From Solibaculum_A intestinale (lineage in GTDB: Bacteria > Bacillota > Clostridia > Oscillospirales > Acutalibacteraceae): a stretch of DNA of 64,000 nt. Below the pieces are notes generated by a model that saw nothing but the letters and a program-made list of their open reading frames with translations, did no database searches and was not told the DNA's origin. The position numbers were made by a program, and so were the translations under genes. Shown here one piece after another: positions 43,405 through 50,880 of this stretch; position 1 is the stretch's first letter, and each line of letters opens with the position of its first letter. The stretch is from contig NZ_JBBMFD010000001.1 in NCBI RefSeq assembly GCF_040096205.1, positions 186,001 to 250,000 of the forward strand, given 5' to 3'.

Positions 43405-43442
43405 CAAAGGGTCCGTTTTCAAAACGGGCCCTTTGTGTTTTT
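43405..43442. terminator. Terminator shared by rubredoxin and the convergent small gene
   Basis: CAAAGGGTCCGTTTT and AAAACGGGCCCTTTG pair with one wobble around a single-base centre region; GTGTTTTT follows on the plus strand. Confidence 0.75.
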
Positions 43443-43611
43443 AGTTATGCATGAAGTTTTCCGCGCAGTTTTTCATTTCCTGTTCGTTGTGCAGCGCAAT
43501 GCCGCTTTGCTTGATGGTTTCCTGGACATTGGTGGGAAGGGTATCGAAATACTGCTGCATTTTTTCTGCTTCCTGCTGATTGCTGCAATGGATACAATTG
43601 GCCGTGGCCAT
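43441..43611 (-). CDS. Small protein with CxxC motif, function unknown
   Basis: A 56-residue protein beginning MATANCIHCSNQQEAEKMQQ and containing a further Cys near the C-terminus. The rest looks helical and acidic. The minus-strand ribosome site GGAGGTGATTTT before ATG 43611 is strong, so the gene is probably real; the longer frame to 43704 overlaps the neighbouring terminator. It converges with rubredoxin. I recognise no family; a metal-binding or redox role is only a guess. Confidence 0.6.
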   Translation of the reverse strand: MATANCIHCSNQQEAEKMQQYFDTLPTNVQETIKQSGIALHNEQEMKNCAENFMHN

Positions 43612-43700
43612 AAAATCACCTCCGCTGTTAGTTTTGACCGCGTGAAAAGAAACATGGGAGGAAACTTTATGGACTGCAAGCAAGGATTTCCAGGGGAATA

Positions 43701-43734
43701 GCAAAAAAGCGCCGGATTTCCGGCGCTTTTTTGC
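43701..43734. terminator. Terminator for the FAD oxidoreductase gene
   Basis: GCAAAAAAGCGCCGG (43701-43715) and CCGGCGCTTTTTTGC (43720-43734) form a perfect 15-base stem with a T-run on both strands; it lies just after the minus-strand gene ending at 43744. Confidence 0.88.
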
Positions 43735-43743
43735 TTTGCAAGC

Positions 43744-45303
43744 TTATGCTTTTTTCTGCTCGTGATATTCTTTTTCCGTATTGACGTTCCAAACATTTTC
43801 CTTGGAAGATACGCCGGCGCGAATGTTCTTCACCGCTTCCATGGCGGTCAGCATAGAATGGTCCATATTGTTGTATCGGTGCTGGCCGTTTCGTCCGATG
43901 CAGAACAAGTTTTCAATTCCGTCCAGATATCCGACCACCTTATCCATTTCTTCGTAAGTGTCAAAGTAGGCGGGATAGGCCTTTTTCACATGCTCCAGAT
44001 GGGAATCCCGAATGTCTGCCTGGCTGATGATGCCAATTTTCTCAAGCTCTGAAGCGGCAAACGAGATAAATTCCGCCTCCGGCATAGACCACAGCTCATC
44101 GCCTTCGTTCGCAAAGTACTCGAGCCCTATCCAGACTGTGCGTTCCGGGTCCTCCACCAGATAAGGAGACCAGTTGTTGAAGATCTGCAGTCGCCCGATG
44201 TGAACTTCGGGTTCCTGGATATAAATCCAGCAGTCCGGAACAATGTTCGCCAAGGTGGACATCGCAGTTTCGTTTTTCAGGTTGAGCTTATCCACCAGCA
44301 AACCCACCGTAATAAAGTCCCGATAGGGGAGACCAGCCGCCACTCTCAAAACGTCGGCGGGAACCGGCGTGCCGGAAAAGCTGGCCACTAGGTCTTTGAC
44401 CGGCATGGAAGAGAGAAATACGTCGCCCTCTACGGTTTTTTTTCCATTCTCCGTTTGATAGGAAACCGAAACGATCCGGCCGTTTTCCACCTTCACGTCG
44501 GAAACTGGGCAGCCCATACGGATTTCTCCGCCCATTTTCAGGATTTCTGCCGCCGCCGTCTCCCAAAGCTGGCCGGGGCCGAATTTGGGATAATAAAACT
44601 GCTCAATCAGCGAAGTTTCTACCTGACCGCCGTCTTTTTTTCCAGACGCTTTGTGGAGCATGTCCTTCAAAACAGCTGTAATGGATAATCCCTTTACACG
44701 CTGCGCACCCCATTCTGCCGACATTTGGGAAGGGTGACGGCCCCAGACCTTCTCGGTGTACGACTCGAAGAACATGCTGTAGAGCACTTTGCCGAAGCGG
44801 TTTACATAAAAATCCTCCAGAGATTGTTCCTTTCGTTTGTACACGAGTGATTTCAAATAACTGAAGCCAGCACCCATGGTCTGCAGAAAGCCCATGTTGC
44901 GCAAGGTCTGCACCTTAAGGCTCACCGGGTAATCGAAGAACTTCTTCCTATAGTAGATTCGGGAAACCCGGTCGCGCACCAGCATAACCCGGTCTTCCTC
45001 CTCCGGGTCGGGCCCACGGTCCGCTAAAGGCTTCGAACGGTCGAGCACATAGTCGTCAAAAGAAGGGGCGCCCTGCAGCGGCATGAGGGAGAACCACCAG
45101 TCCATCACCCGCTTGTCCTTGGAAAAGAAACGGTGTCCGCCGATGTCCATGCGGTTTCCATGATATCGCACCGTGCGCGAGATGCCGCCGATTTCCTGGG
45201 ATTCCTCCAGAATCACCACTTCGTATTGCTCCGGCGCCTTCAAAAGCTCAAAGGCAGCGGTCAGACCGGCCGGCCCGGCGCCGACAATGACGATTTTTTT
45301 CAA
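43744..45303 (-). CDS. FAD-dependent amine-oxidase/UDP-galactopyranose-mutase-like oxidoreductase
   Basis: A 519-residue flavoprotein. The N-terminal VIVGAGPAGLTAAFELL dinucleotide loop, the GG motif EIGGISRTV, MDIGGHRFF and a C-terminal LFCIGRNGQHRYNNMDHSMLTAM are typical of NAD(P)-binding-8/protoporphyrinogen-oxidase-like proteins. Similar proteins often sit in cell-surface polysaccharide clusters as UDP-galactopyranose-mutase relatives. A broken gtrA flippase gene lies 16 bases upstream on the same strand, which supports a role in sugar-lipid metabolism; the substrate is unknown. Confidence 0.8.
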   Translation of the reverse strand: MKKIVIVGAGPAGLTAAFELLKAPEQYEVVILEESQEIGGISRTVRYHGNRMDIGGHRFFSKDKRVMDWWFSLMPLQGAPSFDDYVLDRSKPLADRGPDPEEEDRVMLVRDRVSRIYYRKKFFDYPVSLKVQTLRNMGFLQTMGAGFSYLKSLVYKRKEQSLEDFYVNRFGKVLYSMFFESYTEKVWGRHPSQMSAEWGAQRVKGLSITAVLKDMLHKASGKKDGGQVETSLIEQFYYPKFGPGQLWETAAAEILKMGGEIRMGCPVSDVKVENGRIVSVSYQTENGKKTVEGDVFLSSMPVKDLVASFSGTPVPADVLRVAAGLPYRDFITVGLLVDKLNLKNETAMSTLANIVPDCWIYIQEPEVHIGRLQIFNNWSPYLVEDPERTVWIGLEYFANEGDELWSMPEAEFISFAASELEKIGIISQADIRDSHLEHVKKAYPAYFDTYEEMDKVVGYLDGIENLFCIGRNGQHRYNNMDHSMLTAMEAVKNIRAGVSSKENVWNVNTEKEYHEQKKA

Positions 45304-45319
45304 AGCAATCTCTCCCGTA

Positions 45320-45727
45320 TTACTGATTTGCTCGTTTTCGGTAAAGAATGAAGCGGCGTGCGAGGAAACTCCAGAAGAACATCAGTATAATCGCTATCAG
45401 CTTGGAAAACATCATGTAAAACCCGAGAAGGTTGGCACACAGATAAACAGTTACTCCCAATCCGATGACGCCAATGACCGTGTATTCCATGAATTCATCC
45501 GCCGGCGGAGCTTTCTTCTGCGCAAAGACAAACTTTTTCGAAACGAATTAATTGACCGGTTATACTCACCAAAAAGCCGGCAGGCGCTGTCACCAGATGA
45601 TCCGCTTTCCCATACTCATCAATACATAAAGCGTATCGAAATCAGAAACAGCGACAGCGCCGCCGACAAAGGCGTAACGAAAAAGCTGTAGGAAAGAGTA
45701 GTCCGTTCTTACAGAAAAAGCGCGCAT
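45320..45727 (-). pseudogene. gtrA-family flippase gene with two compensating frameshifts and a stop
   Basis: Read on the minus strand from ATG 45727, the frame gives YAFVGGAVAVSDFDTLYVL, typical of the first GtrA helix. Near 45620 homology jumps to another frame (ADHLVTAPAGFLVSIT), and near 45552 it returns to the first (FVSKKFVFAQ, then YTVIGVIGLGVTVYL and FWSFLARRFILYRKR). The total, 408 bases, is the normal GtrA length and a multiple of three. The original frame contains four stops between 45592 and 45548, including TAA at 45550-45548 inside the otherwise matching C-terminal part. GtrA proteins help move polyprenyl-linked sugars across the membrane. A sequencing error is possible but would need at least two indels and one substitution. 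Confidence 0.7.
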
Positions 45728-45955
45728 AGCTCTAAGACGGACACCTCAATTTCGTTGTATATAATAAAGATTATAGCATGAAATCAAGGACAAAACAACA
45801 AATCCTTATAATTGTTCTTATTTGCGATTGTGTTTTTGTATATTTTAACACAAATATGTCATCTTGCAGAAGAAAATCACTGTTTTATTTCTCGGCCATT
45901 AGCATGGCTTTATTGGTTTTTAAGGCCATTTTTATGTACCTGATGAAGATTTTCC

Positions 45956-47374
45956 TTATCTGGTCACGATATCAACCGGCACATTGAAAATTTTCGCGAC
46001 CTTTACAATGGTGTCAATGTGTCTGCCCGTGGCTGCCGCAAAATGGTGAGTAGGTCCGCACTCGCTCCAGCGGTTTACGAACTCTCTTGCCCCACAGGCA
46101 AAACGCGTTCTCATATTGGTATCGCCAAAGGAAAGAATCTTTCCTTCCTCATTGACGCCCTCCGCCGCAATGAACTTAAAGTGTCCGTCGCCATCCTGCG
46201 TAATGGCAAGATACGTAACCGGGCCGGTATACGGATAGAACTGCGTCAGGTAACCTCCGCCTGTTTTCCCGTGGAATACCTTTACGATCTTCATAGTCGG
46301 TTTTTTATCAGAGATATCCGCATCACCGGAGCCGCTGTGTCCAATAATGGCAATATCGTCATTGAAATCAATGGAATACATTTCAGCAAGCTGTCCGGTT
46401 CCCGAAATCGTCTTTAAAATACTCATGGCCATGGCAACCTTAATGTCGCCCTCTACCGCGCAGGCCGTTCCCTGCTTAATCAACATGGAGAATGCAGGAA
46501 TCAGCATGCTGTCGAGAACGCCTGCCTTGCCGGTTGCAAATCCGTCGTAATGGGAGGCGATCAGGCCGAGCTTTTCCGTTTTTACCCACTGCTCAAAAGC
46601 TACGACATATTTTGCCATTTCCCATACTTTTTCCACACTGCCGCCGCCTTCGATATCGAAGGTGTCCAGAATGTCCTGGGCTTTGGCGCGAATCGCCTCA
46701 TCATCCGTAATATCATCGGCAATCGCCCACATCTTCTCCCAATCGAACTGCTTGGTATACAGATGCATTCTTCTGTACAGGTTGGATTCGTCGATGTAAA
46801 GATCCATCATGCCGGGATAGGGTCTTCCGATCTGGGCGATGTTCGTATCCCGGAATCTTCTTCTGGTCTGGGCGGCGCGGCACCATTCTTCGATCTCTTT
46901 TTGCACACCCGGATCGCCGCCTTCCACCACGCCGGTAATGACCGCATGGCGTTTTCCGTACCGCTCCAGGTCGGCCACCATTTCACCGACAGCGCCGCAG
47001 GCATAGCCTTCTCCAAGCCAGGAAGCAATGTCCGTGTGGTCATAATCAAGAGCCTTCAGCTTCTGCAGGTTCACGAGAACCACCGGGACATCCAGATCCT
47101 TCACGGCCGGAAGCATGTTGTAGGAGGTAGCATAGGTTAAAAGCTGCAAAAACACCAGGTCAACATCGGCGCCGCGGAACAGATCGCCGGCGGCCTGAGA
47201 TTGCTCCTTCGTCGTCACCATTCCTCCGTCAATGATTTCCACGGTGTCGGGAAGGCTTTTTTTGAATGCATCATACTGTGCCTCAAATTCAGGCACCAGT
47301 GACGGGAACTGAGGCAGATACGCCCCCAGCGCAATAGAGAATACACCGATTTTTGCTTTTGTGTTTACCAACAT
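45956..47374 (-). CDS. L-arabinose/L-fucose isomerase family protein
   Basis: A 472-residue protein of the AraA/FucI fold. The C-terminal half carries likely Mn2+ ligands: Glu in CAVEGDIKVAM, His in IIGHSGSGDAD and the pair in PTHHFAAATGRH. The N-terminal half is a sugar-isomerase-type alpha/beta domain. It is shorter than classical AraA (about 500) and the DIIGHSGSGD region differs, so the sugar is not certain. No arabinose regulator, kinase or epimerase is nearby. It may form an operon with the flavodoxin-fold gene upstream (44-base gap). Confidence 0.85.
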   Translation of the reverse strand: MLVNTKAKIGVFSIALGAYLPQFPSLVPEFEAQYDAFKKSLPDTVEIIDGGMVTTKEQSQAAGDLFRGADVDLVFLQLLTYATSYNMLPAVKDLDVPVVLVNLQKLKALDYDHTDIASWLGEGYACGAVGEMVADLERYGKRHAVITGVVEGGDPGVQKEIEEWCRAAQTRRRFRDTNIAQIGRPYPGMMDLYIDESNLYRRMHLYTKQFDWEKMWAIADDITDDEAIRAKAQDILDTFDIEGGGSVEKVWEMAKYVVAFEQWVKTEKLGLIASHYDGFATGKAGVLDSMLIPAFSMLIKQGTACAVEGDIKVAMAMSILKTISGTGQLAEMYSIDFNDDIAIIGHSGSGDADISDKKPTMKIVKVFHGKTGGGYLTQFYPYTGPVTYLAITQDGDGHFKFIAAEGVNEEGKILSFGDTNMRTRFACGAREFVNRWSECGPTHHFAAATGRHIDTIVKVAKIFNVPVDIVTR

Positions 47375-47418
47375 GATTGTTTGCTCCTTTCATTTATGTA
47401 CTGCGTAACTATTTATAG

Positions 47419-47961
47419 TTATGAAATGGATTTTCCCATTTCAAACGCTTTTTTAATTGCCGGATGCTCCCTGATTTCTCCCGCTTCGTTTACGCCGCCT
47501 GCAAAAACAGTTCCCGCCAGCCGTGCCCGTTCATAACAAGCGATCCAGCCGTTTAATCCATGAATGGCGCCTTCGTCCACCCCTTCCTCCTCCTCTGCCG
47601 CAGCAGAAAGCAGGTAAATATCACGAAATGCATAGTCCGTGGGATAAAGGGAGTTTGCACGGTCGATCAAGGTCTTCATCTGGCCGCTCATCTCATAATA
47701 GTAAATCGGGGTGGCCCAGGCAATGGCTTGTGCATCCTTCATTTTCTCAGTAATGGCAAGCGCATCGTCCTGAATCACGCATTTTCCGGTTTTCTGACAG
47801 GCCAGACACCCTTTACAAAAAGCAATGGATTTATCCTTCAGCGAAACGAGCTCGACCTGATTGCCTGCTGCTAACGCGCCCTCTGCGAATGCTTCCGCCA
47901 GTGTTTGCGAATTGCTCTTGTTTCTCAGACTGGTGCTTAAAATAAGAACTTTTTTAGACAA
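47419..47961 (-). CDS. Flavodoxin-fold NAD(P)H oxidoreductase with Cys cluster
   Basis: A 180-residue FMN-binding protein: LILSTSLRNKSNSQTLAEAF forms the phosphate loop, and PIYYYEMSGQMKTLIDR is the flavin-contact region. Between them FCKGCLACQKTGKC gives the four-Cys pattern of iron-sulfur flavoproteins, so a [4Fe-4S] cluster is possible. Such proteins transfer electrons between ferredoxin-like carriers or reduce quinones. It precedes the isomerase-family gene on the same strand. Confidence 0.85.
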   Translation of the reverse strand: MSKKVLILSTSLRNKSNSQTLAEAFAEGALAAGNQVELVSLKDKSIAFCKGCLACQKTGKCVIQDDALAITEKMKDAQAIAWATPIYYYEMSGQMKTLIDRANSLYPTDYAFRDIYLLSAAAEEEEGVDEGAIHGLNGWIACYERARLAGTVFAGGVNEAGEIREHPAIKKAFEMGKSIS

Positions 47962-48252
47962 TACACAATCCTCCCCATGTAATAAATTTGGCTCCCTGCC
48001 ACATTGCAGTATCCTTATATTATAATACTGAAACAGAACAGCAGGTCAAGATGCTTTCGAAATTTTTAAGCTGTTTTCCCAATGAATACAATCGATTGAT
48101 AAGTAAGAACGTGTACCAAAGACAGCAGGGCTGTGATCATACTATTTTTTAGAGGATGACCACAGCCCTAATAAAGTTATGAAATCAAGGCCCGATATTT
48201 CAACTGCTTAATCCGTGCAATTCCAGGAGAGACGCCTTTCTATCGGTCGGAT

Positions 48253-49482
48253 TCATCCCTCTGCTTTTAAATTGATTTCTCCCCTGGTAAGCAAGACCAC
48301 CGTCTCCACATGATTGGTATGAGGAAACATGTCCACCGGCTGAATATGCCGCACGGCATACCCGTTTTCAGTCAGCTGGCGCAAGTCCCGGGCCAGAGTC
48401 TCCGGGTTACAGGAGATGTACACGATCCGCCTGGGTTCAAGCGCCGCCATGGAAGAGAGAAACCTGGGCGTACTGCCCGCCCGGGGCGGGTCGAGAAAAA
48501 CTACGTCCGCCTGTTCGCCCTCTTTGGCCATTTCGCTTAGAAAATCTCCGGCGTCAGCCCGGGTAAAATAAGCGTTCTTCACCCCGTTGCGGCGGGCGTT
48601 GCTGATAGCGTCGCGCACCGCGTCCGGGTTCGATTCCACGCCGATGACCCGGCCGGCCCTGCGGCTGGCGATCAGGCCGATGGTGCCGATGCCGCAGTAG
48701 GCGTCGATCACCGTTTCTTTACCGGTCAGGCCGGCAAGCTCCATGGCTTTTTGGTAGAGGACCTCCGTCTGCACGGGATTGACCTGGTAAAAGGATTTGG
48801 CTGAAATGCGAAAAACGCACCCGCACAGCGTATCCTCGATATAGCCAGGGCCGTACAATATCCTCTCCGATTCCCCCAGCACCAGACTGGTGTGGTGGCG
48901 GTTGACATTCATGAGCACGGTGGTAATCTGCGGATGCTGCTTGCGCAGCGCTTCCACAAACCGGTTCTTTGCCGGGAAAACCGGCGTTGCGGTCACCAGC
49001 ACCACCATGATCTGCCCGCTTTGAAAGCCACGCTTGACCAGCACATGGCGCAAAAATCCCGTTTCCCGGTCCTCGTCGTAGGGCAGGAGCTTAAAGCTTT
49101 TGAGCAGGCCGCGGATGGTGACGATAATTTCGTCCGCCTTCCTGTCCTCGATCAGGCAGTCGTTAACGTTGACCACCCGATGGGTGCTCGATTGATAGAC
49201 GCCCGACCGGATTTTTGATTGGCGCCGGTCATACGAAAAGGCCGCCTGGACTTTGTTGCGATAGTGGTACGGGTCCTCCATACCGAGGATCGGCTGGACC
49301 GGCCCGTATGCGCCAAGCAGGCGCTGTACCAGCCCTTGCTTGAAGGCAAGCTGACGGGAATACTCCATGTTTTGCAGCTGGCAGCCGCCGCATTTCTTCG
49401 CAACCGGGCATAAAAGCAAATTGGTCTGTGCTTCCGGTCTGCGGGGAGGAACCGCCGCTTTTCTTTGATCACTTGCTCTCAA
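48253..49482 (-). CDS. rlmD: 23S rRNA (uracil-5-)-methyltransferase, RlmD/RlmCD type
   Basis: A 409-residue TrmA-family methyltransferase. CPVAKKCGGCQLQ gives cysteines for the iron-sulfur cluster; the SAM site is VIDAYCGIGTIGLIA; VFLDPPRAG and the catalytic Cys in VYISCNPETLARDL complete the active site. It methylates C5 of U1939 and/or U747 in 23S rRNA. The family's N-terminal TRAM domain is absent or very short. TTG 49482 is preceded by AGAGGA on the minus strand; an open frame to 49626 runs into non-coding sequence. Confidence 0.92.
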   Translation of the reverse strand: MRASDQRKAAVPPRRPEAQTNLLLCPVAKKCGGCQLQNMEYSRQLAFKQGLVQRLLGAYGPVQPILGMEDPYHYRNKVQAAFSYDRRQSKIRSGVYQSSTHRVVNVNDCLIEDRKADEIIVTIRGLLKSFKLLPYDEDRETGFLRHVLVKRGFQSGQIMVVLVTATPVFPAKNRFVEALRKQHPQITTVLMNVNRHHTSLVLGESERILYGPGYIEDTLCGCVFRISAKSFYQVNPVQTEVLYQKAMELAGLTGKETVIDAYCGIGTIGLIASRRAGRVIGVESNPDAVRDAISNARRNGVKNAYFTRADAGDFLSEMAKEGEQADVVFLDPPRAGSTPRFLSSMAALEPRRIVYISCNPETLARDLRQLTENGYAVRHIQPVDMFPHTNHVETVVLLTRGEINLKAEG

Positions 49483-49619
49483 GTTGCATCCTCTTTTCTG
49501 ACGGCTCACGGCCGGTTCTTTGAGAAAAGTATACCACAGATTCCGGAGTTCGGATACCGTTTCTTTTTTCGATCCGCAAGATCGAGAAAGATCGGATATG
49601 TAGTGGAAAAATAGAGCCG

Positions 49620-50181
49620 ATGGCATCCCGCTTTTACCAATTTGGATGTGTCCGACCTTTTGCCCGGCATCTGTCCTGGTTTACCTATACGGGGCCGGAG
49701 CAGGAGGAGGCCTACGCCATCAATGCTTCGGTTGATCTTTTCCAAACGGGCGGATGGGACTCGGGCACAGTCGCCGCGCTGGCGGCATGGCAAGGAGCCG
49801 CATCGAAATCGGTTGTTCCATACAGTGGTGAGGGGGTAGACGTGAGCCTGCGCAATGCATCTTTTGCTTGTGAAACCTACATACTCTCGGTTGTGTCCCA
49901 TTCGCTAAAACCGGTACCAGGCGCCGAATACCGCACGCAGGGGAAAAACGGCAGACCTCTTAGCTTTTTGAAGGACTCAAGGCGGATACGGAATACCTGT
50001 TTGAGGCACGCACCGCCTCCACAAGAGAACGCTTTGCATCCTTGTCTGCAAAGGTGGTCTTAACCACGGCTCAGCCCCCGTTCCTGAAGCGCTGACCGGG
50101 ACGAATGGCCCAGGAAAGCCGGATACCAGCGTTGACGCGCCGGCTGCAGCCGCGGGCGCGATGGGAGCTCTGGCGCTGTAA
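49620..50181 (+). pseudogene. Remnant of a C1-peptidase surface protein with sorting-signal-like tail
   Basis: Residues from 49674 onward (HLSWFTYTG, FQTGGWDSGTVAALAAWQGA, SVVPYSGEG, ETYILS) resemble clostridial C1-family (papain-like) peptidases with a lectin-like domain, but the catalytic Cys region is missing. From 49982 another frame gives EYLFEARTASTRERFASLSA, like a beta-sandwich end, and a third frame ends in GPGKPDTSVDAPAAAAGAMG at 50181, like a degraded cell-wall sorting or anchor tail. Three frames and missing parts show a decayed secreted protein. It converges on the hairpin at 50202. Confidence 0.6.
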
Positions 50182-50201
50182 AAGATAACCATTTTCGTTT
50201 T

Positions 50202-50257
50202 GAAAACAGATAAAAAGGGGAAACGGATTCTTCCGTTTCCCCTTTTTATCTGTTTTC
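50202..50257. terminator. 26-bp perfect hairpin between two pseudogenes
   Basis: Arms 50202-50227 and 50232-50257 pair without a mismatch around TTCT. The stem has T-runs on both strands (CCCCTTTTT), so it works as a bidirectional terminator. It overlaps the stop codon of the sirtuin remnant at 50246. Confidence 0.85.
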
Positions 50258-50806
50258 CGCTTGGATCTGCGTCAAAGCTTTGCCGATGTCCTCCTGTAGC
50301 ACAAGCGATCGGTTTGCGATCTCACGGGGAATCCACCCGTTTGACAAGTTGATCCTCGCATAAACGGGTACTGGATAATGCCAGGGGTGTTATCTCCCAC
50401 GCCCAGCTCCAGAAAGAGCACAGGGGCGCCCTTGTGCTTTACCAAAAAGTCCTTGTACCGGCCGGCGGCCGCGTGCCAGCCTTCGTCCTCTACGAAGGTT
50501 TCATCCAGCAGAAGGCGATGCTTTCCACTCCGCTGGCGGCTGCCAGCGCAAGGCAGGAACGATAACAAGAGGCCAGAAGCTCCCGGTCCTCCCAGACAGG
50601 CGATCCCTGCACGATGGGACCCACCGTATGCAAAACAAAGCGGCAGGGTAAATTATAGGCGTTTGTGATTTTCGCCCGGCCTGTGGGTTCTTCCTTTCCC
50701 TGGCGCTCCATGATCCGCGCGCATTCCAGGCGAAGCTGCACTCCCGCCGCAGAATGAATTGCATTGTCAATGCAGCCGTGGCAGGGAATAAAACAGCCTA
50801 AAAGCG
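50246..50806 (-). pseudogene. Collapsed macrodomain-sirtuin (SirTM) locus
   Basis: Minus strand, 50806 to about 50512: GCFIPCHGCIDNAIHSAAG, LRLECARIM, GRAKITNAYNLPCRFVLHTV and RSCLALAAASGVESIAFC, a zinc-containing macrodomain that normally removes ADP-ribose. At about 50512 it jumps directly into LLDETFVEDEGWHAAAGRY and LFLELGVGDNTPGIIQYPF, the C-terminal part of a class-M sirtuin, with a second break near 50355 before IPREIANRSLVLQEDIGKAL and the stop at 50246. The 5' part of the macrodomain is missing where the mobile element begins. In intact loci these two genes act together in lipoylation-dependent ADP-ribosylation. Confidence 0.7.
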
Positions 50807-50838
50807 AAGGCTTAATAGTGACAAGTAACTATTTTGTC
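50807..50838. other. Candidate attachment junction (attL)
   Basis: Between the last macrodomain codons (50806) and the recombinase terminator lies a short inverted repeat, GACAA (50820-50824) and TTGTC (50834-50838). The crossover point must be close to here, but its core dinucleotide cannot be fixed without the right end. Confidence 0.45.
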
Positions 50839-50841
50839 GCA

Positions 50842-50880
50842 GAGAACGGTGTGACCCGAAGGTCACGCCGTTTTTCTGCG
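50842..50880. terminator. Hairpin at the recombinase 3' end
   Basis: AACGGTGTGACC pairs with GGTCACGCCGTT over CGAA, extended by GCAGAG and TTCTGC; the plus-strand side has a five-T run. It overlaps the recombinase stop and may isolate the element from chromosomal transcription. Confidence 0.55.

Noticed and set aside
45778..45987. 69-codon hydrophobic open frame
   Set aside because: No ribosome site and in an AT-rich stretch that holds the minus-strand gtrA promoter.
48127..48169. Hairpin AGGGCTGTG/CACAGCCCT as a terminator
   Set aside because: The stem is real but has no T-run on either strand and a long loop; it might be part of an unknown RNA.
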